Notes: a model not told the origin generated them from the sequence alone. A stretch of 52,520 nt of DNA from CAZJUR01 sp964549525 (GCA_964549525.1 CAZJUR010000006.1:1-52520); one strand, 5' to 3'; counted from the first letter of the stretch, positions 40,771 through 49,338 are shown. Made by a program: numbers and translations.

Positions 40771-42147
40771 ATGATGAACAAAATGATACAGGGAAAAATT
40801 ATTCAAGTCGTCGGCGTGGTTGTTGACGCTGAATTCGAAAAAAAGCATCTTCCAGCTATTTTGGATGCTCTTGAAGTTACGCTCGATGGTAAAACCCTTG
40901 TCTTAGAAGTGGCACAACATTTGAGCGACACTAGTGTGCGGGCCATTGCCCTCGCGAGTACTGATGGTTTGCAGCGTGGGGCAATAGTCACGGCAACTGG
41001 TGCACCGATTAGCGTACCGACTGGAGCCGCGACACAAGGCCGTATGTTCGACGTAGTCGGCAACCCAATCGACGATAAGCCAGCACCTAAAGCAAAGCTT
41101 TCGCCGATTCATCGCGAGCCGCCGGCATTAGCTGAACAATCTGGAAAAACCGAAGTACTCGAGACTGGTATTAAGGTTATTGACTTGATCGCACCGATCG
41201 CCAAAGGCGGTAAAGTCGGCTTGTTCGGCGGTGCTGGTGTCGGTAAAACTGTGATTATTCAGGAGCTTATCAATAATATTGCCAAGTTCCATTCAGGTAA
41301 TTCCGTTTTTGCCGGTGTTGGCGAACGAACTCGTGAAGGTAATGACCTCTATCATGAGATGAAAGATGCCGGCGTGCTCGATAAAACATCGCTCGTCTTT
41401 GGTCAGATGAATGAACCGCCAGGAGCGCGTCTTCGTGTAGCACTTTCAGGTCTGACTATGGCTGAAGCCTTTCGTGATGAAGGTAAAGATGTCTTGATGT
41501 TTATTGATAATATTTTTCGTTTTACTCAAGCTGGTGCAGAAGTCTCTGCTCTACTAGGCCGTCTCCCCTCTGCCGTCGGTTATCAACCAAATCTGCAGCA
41601 AGAAATGGGTGCGCTCCAAGAACGCATCACCAGTACCCGAAAAGGTTCGATCACCTCTGTTCAGGCGGTGTATGTTCCCGCCGATGACTTGACCGACCCA
41701 GCCCCGGCCACGACCTTCGCCCACCTTGACTCGACAATTGTTTTAAATCGCGCCCTTACTGAAATCGGAATATATCCGGCAGTCGATCCCCTCGATTCGA
41801 CTTCAACCATTCTTGATCCGGATGTCGTGGGGCAACAGCATTATGACGTGGCTCGCGAAGTGCAACGTGTCCTCCAAGAATACAAAGATCTTCAGGATAT
41901 CATCGCTATTTTAGGTATGGAAGAACTGAGCGATACCCAAAAACAAACAGTTGCTCGAGCTCGTCGCATCCAACGTTTCTTAAGTCAGCCGTTCTTTGTG
42001 GCGGAGCAATTTACAGGAGCTGCCGGACAATATGTCAAACTCGATGATACCGTGAAGGGCTTTAAAGAAATTCTCGAAGGCAAACACGACAACAAGCCAG
42101 AGTCGGCCTTTTACATGAAGGGCGACATTTCACACGTTAAGGAATAG
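40771..42147 (+). CDS. atpD: ATP synthase F1 subunit beta
   Basis: 458 aa. Catalytic P-loop GGAGVGKTV, GERTREGNDLYHEM with the catalytic Glu, and ALLGRLPSAVGYQPNLQQEMGALQERI are intact. Site of ATP synthesis. AAAGGAGAT lies immediately before three closely spaced in-frame ATG codons (40771, 40774, 40786); spacing favours 40774 or 40786 as the real start. Confidence 0.97.
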   Translation: MMNKMIQGKIIQVVGVVVDAEFEKKHLPAILDALEVTLDGKTLVLEVAQHLSDTSVRAIALASTDGLQRGAIVTATGAPISVPTGAATQGRMFDVVGNPIDDKPAPKAKLSPIHREPPALAEQSGKTEVLETGIKVIDLIAPIAKGGKVGLFGGAGVGKTVIIQELINNIAKFHSGNSVFAGVGERTREGNDLYHEMKDAGVLDKTSLVFGQMNEPPGARLRVALSGLTMAEAFRDEGKDVLMFIDNIFRFTQAGAEVSALLGRLPSAVGYQPNLQQEMGALQERITSTRKGSITSVQAVYVPADDLTDPAPATTFAHLDSTIVLNRALTEIGIYPAVDPLDSTSTILDPDVVGQQHYDVAREVQRVLQEYKDLQDIIAILGMEELSDTQKQTVARARRIQRFLSQPFFVAEQFTGAAGQYVKLDDTVKGFKEILEGKHDNKPESAFYMKGDISHVKE

Positions 42148-42151
42148 CGGT

Positions 42152-42571
42152 ATGAAGTTACAATTAATCACGCTATCCGGAGTGAAAATAGATAAAGATG
42201 TTTACGGGGTAACTATCCCGACTCGTTCGGGTGAAATCTCAGTCTATCAAGGCCATGAACCACTGATTACACTAGCCGAAAACGGTATCTTATCAGTAAG
42301 GACCAAAAAACACGATTCTTCGGCTGCACTTGATTATTTAGCCATTAGCGGTGGCGTCGTCGAAATCGATGCGGATGGGGTCACTATTTTAGTAGATGAT
42401 GCTGATCACGGAGAGGATATTATCGAATCGGAGAGTAAAGCCGCTCTCGAACGAGCCTTAAAAATGCGTGAAAAAGCCAGCTCGCAAATTGAGCTCGAAG
42501 AGGCTGGTCGCCTCATCGATCGTCACTCTGTTCGTCTTAAAGTCGCTGGCTTGCGGCGCCGGAAACGCTAG
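42152..42571 (+). CDS. atpC: ATP synthase F1 subunit epsilon
   Basis: 139 aa. Beta-sandwich domain (TIPTRSGEISVYQGHEPLITLAENGIL; YLAISGGVVEIDADGVTILVDDA) followed by a two-helix C-terminal domain (ESKAALERALKMREKA ... RHSVRLKVAGLRRRKR). It links rotation to regulation of hydrolysis. Last gene of the operon; its end overlaps the convergent 42568 gene by four bases. Confidence 0.94.
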   Translation: MKLQLITLSGVKIDKDVYGVTIPTRSGEISVYQGHEPLITLAENGILSVRTKKHDSSAALDYLAISGGVVEIDADGVTILVDDADHGEDIIESESKAALERALKMREKASSQIELEEAGRLIDRHSVRLKVAGLRRRKR

Positions 42572-42783
42572 ACGCTCGGTTTATGAAGGTGGATTCGCGT
42601 TAATATTGTACGCACCACACTTTTAATGCTTCGCTTTACGGCTGTCATATCTATATCTGGTAATGGGAGCTTCTCCAAACTAGGAATGTGCGGTAATACC
42701 CCTTTTTCGTGTGGCAAAAAATCATCCGGATCAATTGATGGTTGAGATGGTGGCGAGAAGTCTTTTTCATGACGTCTGTTCAT
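42568..42783 (-). CDS. Small hypothetical protein, 71 aa
   Basis: Pro/His/Asp-rich first half (PPSQPSIDPDDFLPHEKGVLPHIP) and a basic amphipathic C-terminus (VKRSIKSVVRTILTRIHLHKP). Not recognised. TATACT lies ten bases before the ATG with no Shine-Dalgarno. The basic helix could bind membrane or nucleic acid. It is convergent with atpC. Confidence 0.45.
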   Translation of the reverse strand: MNRRHEKDFSPPSQPSIDPDDFLPHEKGVLPHIPSLEKLPLPDIDMTAVKRSIKSVVRTILTRIHLHKPSV

Positions 42784-42917
42784 GATAATTGTCAGTATAT
42801 AGCGAAAAATAGTGTTTGTCTAGTATTTTTACACACAATATGTAGCGTGTTTACAAATTCTTTGAGAAGAGTAAAATGGCATATAGTTGTCAAATCTCAG
42901 CTCTAAAGAAGGGAAAT

Positions 42918-43856
42918 ATGTCAGAACATATGCATACACTTAAAATTGAAAAAGAACAATACACACCTCGTGTTGATTTTATGGGGACTCTTCAAGATAT
43001 TGGCTTGGGTCAGGATGATGCAGTACGGAGTATTGCTGCTCCTATGTTCCACGAAGCAGATTATGGTAAAACCTGTGAAGCCATTCAAGATAATTTGGTA
43101 GATGTAACGGATCACGAGCACTACGCATGTATCGACGGACGAGCTGTTACGCAAAACGTAGACGGAACATCCCCAGAAGTCCGGTATCACATGGTAGGCG
43201 GAACGGGTGCTTTTCTGGAAATGGCTCTAAATGGTGAGGCGCCTATCCTCAATCAATTGAACGATCCTACTATCGGGCAAGAAATTTCACTTATTGAACA
43301 AACCGTTCAGGAAAAAGTAGGCGTGAAGCGCTCTGCTCATTTAGGTGGATGTGGGGGTGTTATGGGAGCCATTAGTGATAATCATGCAATCGCCACCAAG
43401 CCCTTTATTTTAGATACGGTAAAATTTCTGATGGATCAACCATCTGTTATCGACCGAAGTAAAGCCACGTATAGTGATATGCTGGCAGCTAAAATCAAGC
43501 ACAATGCCGCTATCACAGCAGAATATTTCGAAGCAGAAAATTGGGACGGACAAACATTTGTAAAGGGAGTCCAAAAAGATAATCCACGCGGCTGTGAAGA
43601 ACTTGCGATCGAAGATGATCGTTTTCATGGACACAAGGAAAAAGGTATTATTATCACGTCGAGTAAAAAAACGGTTCAATTAGATGACTATTTTATTGCT
43701 GATATAGAGTCTGCCGTGCAACTCGCTCATGCACTGGCTGAGCCCTCTCACCATACGAACTATACCCAGCTTTTCATGGCGATATTGGCAAAACATATTG
43801 CCACCGCTGATCGTCTCTGTTATCGTAATATGCCACTTTATTTCGTTGCTGAATAG
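42918..43856 (+). CDS. Carbonic-anhydrase-like zinc protein
   Basis: 312 aa from MSEHMHTLKI, preceded by AAGAAGGGA. A Cys-x-Asp-x-Arg motif (Cys71 in ACIDGRAV) and a later His-x3-Cys (His141, Cys145 in HLGGCGG) recall the metal site of beta-class and cadmium-type (zeta) carbonic anhydrases; GGTGAFLEMAL lies between them as in that fold. The rest is not typical of beta carbonic anhydrases and the protein is longer. Activity is an inference. The longer frame from 42876 lacks a Shine-Dalgarno sequence. Confidence 0.5.
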   Translation: MSEHMHTLKIEKEQYTPRVDFMGTLQDIGLGQDDAVRSIAAPMFHEADYGKTCEAIQDNLVDVTDHEHYACIDGRAVTQNVDGTSPEVRYHMVGGTGAFLEMALNGEAPILNQLNDPTIGQEISLIEQTVQEKVGVKRSAHLGGCGGVMGAISDNHAIATKPFILDTVKFLMDQPSVIDRSKATYSDMLAAKIKHNAAITAEYFEAENWDGQTFVKGVQKDNPRGCEELAIEDDRFHGHKEKGIIITSSKKTVQLDDYFIADIESAVQLAHALAEPSHHTNYTQLFMAILAKHIATADRLCYRNMPLYFVAE

Positions 43857-43927
43857 AGGAAATATTGCTATTTATTGTATTGTGTGTTATAATTAAATTA
43901 TAGACTAATACAAAGGAGAATGGTGTA

Positions 43928-44254
43928 ATGGTTCGAAATAGCGAGCCTACGTTGCCGGAACAAGAACAACCTCAAGACGTTCTGTTTTCTTCTCCTGAGT
44001 ATCAGCAAGTTCCTGCTGTCCATCTGGGGAGCGTGGTAGATGTTGAGTTTCTGGGACTTGATCGATACCGACTCCTCTTAGTTGACGATCCTCATACTGA
44101 ATTTGATAGAGAAACCATCAATAATATCGTCACGACAGAGTCAGAAGTTGGTAAAGCATTACTAGGCAGAGTGGCGGATCCAGAAGCTATTATTCGCGTT
44201 AAAGAACATATTTCTCTCATTTTACATAAGGTATATACCTCAGGTGAGTTTTAA
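43928..44254 (+). CDS. GreA/GreB C-terminal-domain protein without coiled coil
   Basis: 108 aa. VHLGSVVDVEFLGLDRYRLLLVDD and ESEVGKALLGRVADPEAIIRV match the FKBP-like C-terminal domain of Gre factors (vxlGsxVxl...; SPlGxALlGkxvGd). The N-terminal coiled coil that reaches into the RNA polymerase secondary channel is absent and replaced by an acidic tail (TLPEQEQPQDVL). It may bind RNA polymerase without inducing cleavage, like Rnk-type proteins. AAAGGAGA precedes the start. Confidence 0.65.
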   Translation: MVRNSEPTLPEQEQPQDVLFSSPEYQQVPAVHLGSVVDVEFLGLDRYRLLLVDDPHTEFDRETINNIVTTESEVGKALLGRVADPEAIIRVKEHISLILHKVYTSGEF

Positions 44255-45184
44255 TATATTTCGTACTTCCTCTCCAGAGGTAGTTTGCATCAATTGATGT
44301 CGCAATTCGCTCGCACCGTCAAAGTCACGAATATATACTTTAAAAAAACGCTTTAAGCTTTCATATGGTCGTCGGGTGAGATGATGATATTGCTGGTACA
44401 TATCCAAATGATAGCTCAATAATTCTAGCAGCTCATGACGTGTGTGGGTTTGTTTTGTGTTTTCAAAGGCAAAGGGATTGTGAAAAATACCTCGACCTAT
44501 CATGATCCCATCAATACCTGTCTGATCGATCAGTGCTTGTCCGTGTAGTCGATCTTGCACATCGCCATTACCAATCAGTAGCGTCTGAGGAGCGAGCTGA
44601 TCTCGTAGTGCTTTGATAGCGGGCATTATTTCCCAATGAGCTGGCACCGCACTCATCTCTTTTTTTGTTCGGAGATGGATGGTGAGTGCTTCGATGTCTT
44701 GCTGGAGTAAAAAGGCTATCCAGCTCGACCATTCATCTGTTTTGCTGTACCCGAGCCGGGTCTTGACGCTCACAGGAAGCCCACTTTGTTTAGCGGCGTG
44801 TATAATCTCACCTGCAACAGTGGGATGTCGTATGAGATCAGCTCCACCGCCAGCTTTTATGGCACTTTTATCAGGACAACCCATATTTATATCAATACCA
44901 TCAAACCCGAGTGTGCGGCAGTGCTTGGCTAATATAGCGATGTCGGCGGCTTTGCCGCCCCATAACTGTGCGACAAGTGGTTGTTCGTCGGATGTTTTGA
45001 CGAGTCGTCCGCCAATAGCCTTCTCGCCAGCCTGAACCCATCCCGTAGCATTTGTAAATTCGGTGAAGTACACATCGGGCGATGCAGCCTGTGCCACAAC
45101 ATGTCGAAAAACGACGTCGGTGACGGCTTCCATAGGCGCTAGGATAAAAAAAGGACGCTGGAGATCGCGCCAAAATGATTTCAT
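44240..45184 (-). CDS. dus: tRNA-dihydrouridine synthase
   Basis: 314 aa from MKSFWRDLQRPFFILAPMEAVTD. TIM barrel with FMN site; DINMGCPDKSAIKAGGGADLIRHP carries the catalytic Cys, and VSVKTRLGY, LTIHLRTKKEMS, LIGNGDV and GIMIGRGIFHNPF are canonical. It reduces uridines in the tRNA D loop. TATACT at 45191-45196 is six bases before ATG 45184, so I reject the longer frame, which would cover the terminator of the upstream RNA. Confidence 0.95.
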   Translation of the reverse strand: MKSFWRDLQRPFFILAPMEAVTDVVFRHVVAQAASPDVYFTEFTNATGWVQAGEKAIGGRLVKTSDEQPLVAQLWGGKAADIAILAKHCRTLGFDGIDINMGCPDKSAIKAGGGADLIRHPTVAGEIIHAAKQSGLPVSVKTRLGYSKTDEWSSWIAFLLQQDIEALTIHLRTKKEMSAVPAHWEIMPAIKALRDQLAPQTLLIGNGDVQDRLHGQALIDQTGIDGIMIGRGIFHNPFAFENTKQTHTRHELLELLSYHLDMYQQYHHLTRRPYESLKRFFKVYIRDFDGASELRHQLMQTTSGEEVRNILKLT

Positions 45185-45203
45185 ATATATAGTATACCAA
45201 AAA

Positions 45204-45281
45204 GTGCCAGCGACGGACACTCGGGAGATATAGTACGAGGGGGTCTAGTACTTACCTCAACCGAGTGCCCGTCTGGCGCAC
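45204..45281 (-). terminator. Intrinsic terminator of the hairpin-rich RNA
   Basis: Left arm 45204-45224 and right arm 45261-45281 pair over about 19-20 bp with small bulges. Read on the minus strand, the stem ends in GGCAC followed by five T (45199-45203). The Dus promoter begins directly after. Confidence 0.75.
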
Positions 45282-45748
45282 GATTGCCGCATGATACGTA
45301 CAGGAGTATCATGTGTCATTCGCACTATCGTTTTCGGTCATCCTGACCGCGAGGCGATACCTCGCTTCTTGAGTGCTTCCTAGACCCAAGAAGTTTCGAC
45401 GCCAGTGATGGGATCACCATCACCTTTTTGACAAGGCCGGCATGAGTTTGGTGAACTCACGCCTCCCAACCCTGAAAGGCGCCGCTTTTAGAGCCCTAAG
45501 CTGTGTCTTAATGCGCGTAAGAAACCTACCCTACATGCACTCTACAACTCGTATGACTCAAAGCTTCTATCGTCGCAGCTGGCTCCCCTACTTCTCCATG
45601 CTCCGCATGTTGCCTGACGACGATAGTATCTTCGATCCACTCTTTAATGTAAACAGCGTGTCGAAGCCCGCGCATGTGGAATATGGGCACACACGCGGAG
45701 GTTGAGCTGCAGGTCTGTGGCGACAGGCCATCAGAGCACAGCTCAAAT
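45204..45748 (-). ncRNA. Candidate hairpin-rich noncoding RNA (unassigned)
   Basis: About 540 bases with no convincing ORF on either strand. In minus-strand order the helices are: 45746-45702 (8-bp stem with an inner 7-bp stem), 45698-45668 (9 of 11), 45626-45567 (9 bp enclosing a 5-bp hairpin with GGA loop), 45463-45439 (10 bp), 45365-45349 (6 bp), 45348-45336 (5 bp, GGA loop), 45312-45291 (7 bp) and the terminator stem. I looked for tmRNA and RNase P signatures. A GGCTTCGACAC string recalls the tmRNA 5' region, but no tag ending in Ala-Ala-stop and no T arm were found, and the RNase P core GAGGAAAGTCC is absent. Confidence 0.5.
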
Positions 45749-45818
45749 CGGGAAGATAGGAATCGAACCTATGCTACCGGCTGATGTTGCCGGCGTGCCG
45801 CCACTACACTACTTCCCG
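45748..45818 (-). tRNA. tRNA-shaped sequence with aberrant anticodon loop (nominal CAT)
   Basis: Acceptor CGGGAAG/CTTCCCG (7 bp), D arm GTGT/GCAC, anticodon stem CCGGC/GCCGG, T arm ATAGG-TTCGATT-CCTAT, discriminator A. The seven-base anticodon loop is AACATCA. The nominal anticodon would be CAT, but position 33 is A instead of U, position 32 is a purine and position 37 a pyrimidine. No CCA is encoded, whereas tRNA-Glu and tRNA-Leu in this window encode it. It may be a non-translating tRNA-like element or processing signal at the head of the hairpin-rich RNA. Confidence 0.6.
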
Positions 45819-45824
45819 GGTCTT

Positions 45825-45965
45825 TTACCGGGCGGCGCCGCAATCTTTGCAAACCACGCCACTGCCCTGGCAGACCGAGCAGGTCCAACCAGAAAATCCA
45901 TTGGACTTGCCGAGTCCACCACAATTCGAGCACTTTTTCGTGCCGTTCTTATGGTAGCACCCCAT
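45825..45965 (-). CDS. Small DnaJ-type zinc-finger protein
   Basis: 46 aa from MGCYHKNGTKKCSNCGG, with GGGGTGA before the ATG. Two CxxCxGxG-like repeats (CSNCGGLG and CSVCQGSG) plus CKDC form a zinc site like the central domain of DnaJ. There is no J domain. It likely stabilises a protein or RNA partner; the function is unknown. Its stop codon is only seven bases before the tRNA-shaped sequence, so both may lie on one transcript. Confidence 0.65.
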   Translation of the reverse strand: MGCYHKNGTKKCSNCGGLGKSNGFSGWTCSVCQGSGVVCKDCGAAR

Positions 45966-46030
45966 GTACTTCACCCCCTTCAAAACAAAAATTTTGAAAA
46001 AAGCTGACAAATAGGTATTATACGCCGCTT

Positions 46031-49000
46031 TTATGTTTTTAGCAAGTCATCTTCAAAGGCAAGAATACCCTTGTATGATGCAGGGTAGGCTGAAGTGTCT
46101 GGTAGTTGGAGCTGTATGATATGACTCCATACAACTTGAATTAATTTTTTGAAACGACGTAATTTTGCCTCGTCCCACTCGAGAGGTAATTCGCGTATCT
46201 TCCCTGACTGATCTGGCTCAATGAAGACAACCGCTGCTGTGGCTACTTGCCCACTGCGGTAACGAGAAGTTGCTTCGATCATTAACTTGTAAAACATCAG
46301 TTGCTGTTCATATTTATGGAGTTTTACTTTTTCGTAGTCATATTTACCGCGCCATGATGAGGCAGGTTTACCGGTTTTATAATCACACACTGCAATCGTT
46401 TTCTTAGCTGTGTCATAGTTCATGACATCAACGATGCCGGTAATACGCGCCTCTCCGATCGTCACATGATCTGCTTTGAAATTTATTTCAGGTTTTTGAT
46501 TTTTATCAAATGTTTCATAGCGCGCAGCCAGAAATGCTCTCAGATTTTCAACGCCTTTATGAAGCTGATAGGTAAAATCATGCTCATCGAGCTGATGGCT
46601 TTTTAAGGCGTTTTCAAAATCATAGAGCACGTCTTCGACTGGCTTTAAGGAGCCGTGCTCTCTCATATGAAGATGTGCTTCTTTGAGCGCAGTGTGGACA
46701 CTGGAACCCAGCGCAGCAGCTGGGTGCATTGCTTCCGGAAAGTGTAGTAAATTTTGTGTTAGGAAATGGTGTGGGCCACCTTTTGTCACGTCGAGGAAAT
46801 TTGTTAGATGGGTTGGACTCATCATATATCGACGAAGGAGCGGCTGTAAAAGAGTGTTCAAGGTAGCAGTATCAGGAGTGACAGATTGCTGCCAGGTAAT
46901 TTCTGCGATCGTTCGAATTTCTTGATCGCCTTCGATCTGGTGAGGAATAGCTTTCCAAAGCGGTGTTTGGAGAAAAGATACGGGAATGACGGATTTATTT
47001 TGATCGTCATAATTTGGATATGAAATCACGAGATGTTTTTTGGCACGAGTCATAGCCACAAAAAATAAACGGCGCTTTTCGTCTAGAGTATCACCAGATG
47101 GTGCAAGCGGTAAATTGGCGGGGTATGTCAAGCGGTCAGACCGTTTTTTTCTACTCTCACCCCACGTTTTTTCTGTGGCGCCTAGTATATATACATCATC
47201 AAATTCTTGTCCTTTCGCACTGTGAGCAGTCATAACCATGACACGATCACTTTCTTCGATCTCGTGCGGTAAATAGATTGATAATTTGGCTTCTTCTCTC
47301 CGTTTGATATAGCGGATAAAATCCTGGAGAAAAATAGTTTTTTCGGTGTAGTACTTCAAAACATGTGTGCGTAGTGTCGTCAACGCGCGCAAATGATCGA
47401 CATACACACGCGAGTCCTGATCGATATAACGGGAGTTAAAAAAGTATTCCCGCAAGGGACTTCGAAAGGACGACGCTTCTCCCCCTAAAGAGGCAGTGCC
47501 AATTATATAATCAAGCATTTGCGGGAAAGGCGTATGATGAGATAGCACACTGAGTTCTGATAGAAAAGACGCAAGCGGTGCGAGTGTCGTGTCTTCTTGC
47601 ATACACTCGAGCCAGGTCTTTTTCTGATGATAGCTTTCGAGGCTTATTTTTGTGAGCAGTTTTGGTGGTATGTTCCAGGTCGGATGGGAAATAATTTGCG
47701 GTAATAAAATCGTACTTTCTCGAAAATGACTCCGCGACATGGCGTGCAATAATTTAGCAACAAGAATAACGAGTCGAATAATTGGTTGATCAAATATATT
47801 TTCTGAACGTTCATAATGACAAGCTATATCTTGCTCACTGAGATATGGTAGAAACGCTTCTATCTCTTGGTGTCCGCGAGCTAAGACAGCGATTGATCGC
47901 TCCGGGTATTTTTTCTTAGTTGCGGCTATGGTATGAGCAATCGCATAATATTCATCTTGGCTGGTTTGGGCCTCAAGGAGCTTGACGCTTTCAGTGATAT
48001 CAGCCACGTGTGGTGTTGGTGTTTTTTTGACTCCTAAGATGCGCTCAAGTCTTTCCTCATTTTGCACAATGATATCTTGAGCATGTGTTAAAATCGCAGG
48101 CGTTGAACGATAATTGTCGGTAAGAGAAATAATGGCAGTATCGCGAAACTTTTCTGTAAAAGATAAGAGATTACTCATATCTGCACCCTGAAAGCTATAA
48201 ATCGCTTGATCGTCATCCCCTACCACCATGATATTTGGTCGGCCTTCATGAACGGGATTGTCTGTCAGTCGGTCAATGAGTTGCATTTGTGCGCCATTGG
48301 TGTCTTGAAACTCATCGATCAAGAGATATTGATAGGTTTCTTGGAGGGTAAATTTTAGCTCAGGATATGTTTCCAAAGCGCGAAGTACGCGCAAAATCAT
48401 ATCATCATAATCATATAATTGCGCTTTTTCCAGAGCTAAAAGATATTCCATATATACATGTGAAGCAGCTTGCAAAAGTTTATGGCGATGTCGATCTTTA
48501 CAAACAAAAAGGTTCTCATGATTTTTTTTCAGCCACAGATTACGCCACGCCGTGAGTGGCGTTGTCTTTCCGGTAAGCGTCGCCTCTTCCGCGGCTCGAT
48601 TTAGTTGAGACAACATGGTCTTTTTCAGCGACGGAGTGTCGCTATCGTTGTCCGATTCGTAACCTGTTTTCTGAAGAGCGTCCGAGAGATTCGGTAATTG
48701 TGCTATCATTTTTTTCGAGATAGATTGCGCAAAAAACTCTTGTAGCAGCGGCTCAGCACTATCTAAGAATTTCTCGTTATCAGCTATACGATGTTGTAAT
48801 TCAGCAACCGACAATCCACTCCGTTTAAAGTCAGAAATAGTATTTTTGAGTTTTATTTGATACACAAATTCGTCGTTCATTTGAGCAGAGAGCGGGTTGG
48901 TATGCGGTAACGCTCGGAGTATTTTTTGTAAAATCTCAAATGTTGCAAGATCATCAGCTGATTGAAAATGCGCACCATTATAGAAATATTCTGGATAACG

Positions 49001-49300
49001 TGTGATCAAATCGCTTCCTAATCCATGAAACGTATAGACAGCTACTTTGTATGCCTCTTGTCCAAGCAGCTCGCGCAGTCGATTTCGCATGGCATGAGCG
49101 CCACTTTCTGTATAGGTAATACATAGAATAGAACTTGCTAGTGTATCAGTACGGCGGAGAATATTCGCCACACGCATACTCAGGAGTTCTGTTTTTCCGG
49201 TGCCCGGCCCAGCTACTACAAGTACGGGCCCATCGATGGCATCAACCGCTTTTTTTTGGGCGGTGTTCAGTCGAGCATAACGTTTCTCATAATCAATCAC
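46031..49300 (-). CDS. UvrD/AddA-type helicase fused to RecB-like nuclease
   Basis: 1089 aa from GTG 49300. SF1A helicase motifs: AGPGTGKTELL (I), LLIDEFQDTN (II), VVGDDDQAIYSFQGA (III), LTDNYRS (IV), VMTAHSAKGQEFDDVYIL (V) and FFVAMTRAKKHLVISYP (VI). The C-terminal 250 residues contain a PD-(D/E)XK nuclease with VDVMNYDTAK and AVCDYKTGKP. This is the architecture of AddA or AdnA-type ATP-dependent nucleases for double-strand break processing; no AddB-like partner is nearby. TATAAT six bases before the GTG supports a leaderless start. Confidence 0.93.
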   Translation of the reverse strand: MIDYEKRYARLNTAQKKAVDAIDGPVLVVAGPGTGKTELLSMRVANILRRTDTLASSILCITYTESGAHAMRNRLRELLGQEAYKVAVYTFHGLGSDLITRYPEYFYNGAHFQSADDLATFEILQKILRALPHTNPLSAQMNDEFVYQIKLKNTISDFKRSGLSVAELQHRIADNEKFLDSAEPLLQEFFAQSISKKMIAQLPNLSDALQKTGYESDNDSDTPSLKKTMLSQLNRAAEEATLTGKTTPLTAWRNLWLKKNHENLFVCKDRHRHKLLQAASHVYMEYLLALEKAQLYDYDDMILRVLRALETYPELKFTLQETYQYLLIDEFQDTNGAQMQLIDRLTDNPVHEGRPNIMVVGDDDQAIYSFQGADMSNLLSFTEKFRDTAIISLTDNYRSTPAILTHAQDIIVQNEERLERILGVKKTPTPHVADITESVKLLEAQTSQDEYYAIAHTIAATKKKYPERSIAVLARGHQEIEAFLPYLSEQDIACHYERSENIFDQPIIRLVILVAKLLHAMSRSHFRESTILLPQIISHPTWNIPPKLLTKISLESYHQKKTWLECMQEDTTLAPLASFLSELSVLSHHTPFPQMLDYIIGTASLGGEASSFRSPLREYFFNSRYIDQDSRVYVDHLRALTTLRTHVLKYYTEKTIFLQDFIRYIKRREEAKLSIYLPHEIEESDRVMVMTAHSAKGQEFDDVYILGATEKTWGESRKKRSDRLTYPANLPLAPSGDTLDEKRRLFFVAMTRAKKHLVISYPNYDDQNKSVIPVSFLQTPLWKAIPHQIEGDQEIRTIAEITWQQSVTPDTATLNTLLQPLLRRYMMSPTHLTNFLDVTKGGPHHFLTQNLLHFPEAMHPAAALGSSVHTALKEAHLHMREHGSLKPVEDVLYDFENALKSHQLDEHDFTYQLHKGVENLRAFLAARYETFDKNQKPEINFKADHVTIGEARITGIVDVMNYDTAKKTIAVCDYKTGKPASSWRGKYDYEKVKLHKYEQQLMFYKLMIEATSRYRSGQVATAAVVFIEPDQSGKIRELPLEWDEAKLRRFKKLIQVVWSHIIQLQLPDTSAYPASYKGILAFEDDLLKT

Positions 49301-49306
49301 CTCTTT

Positions 49307-49332
49307 ATTATACGCTGTTTTTGCGCTACACT
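49307..49332. promoter_or_regulatory. Divergent -10 boxes between helicase and 49339 gene
   Basis: Minus-strand TATAAT (49307-49312) and plus-strand TACACT (49327-49332) each lie six bases from their start codons (GTG 49300, ATG 49339). Both genes therefore appear leaderless and share a 38-base intergenic region. Confidence 0.5.
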
Positions 49333-49338
49333 ACTCAT

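Noticed and set aside
45185..45220. Longer Dus start at 45220
   Set aside because: It would be translated from the terminator stem and promoter region; the -10 box at 45191-45196 points to ATG 45184.
45442..45705. Plus-strand ORF of 87 aa in the hairpin-rich region
   Set aside because: Composition is arbitrary, there is no Shine-Dalgarno sequence or -10 box, and the same bases form perfect hairpins ended by a terminator on the other strand. It is best explained as noncoding.
45204..45748. Annotation of this region as ssrA (tmRNA)
   Set aside because: SmpB is present and a GGCTTCGACAC string resembles a tmRNA 5' region, but I found no tag reading frame ending in a plausible degradation signal and no GTTCRA T loop at a matching 3' end. 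A covariance search would decide.
45204..45748. Annotation of this region as RNase P RNA
   Set aside because: Neither the GAGGAAAGTCC-type 5' core nor the ACAGAA...CCGGCTTA 3' core is visible on either strand.
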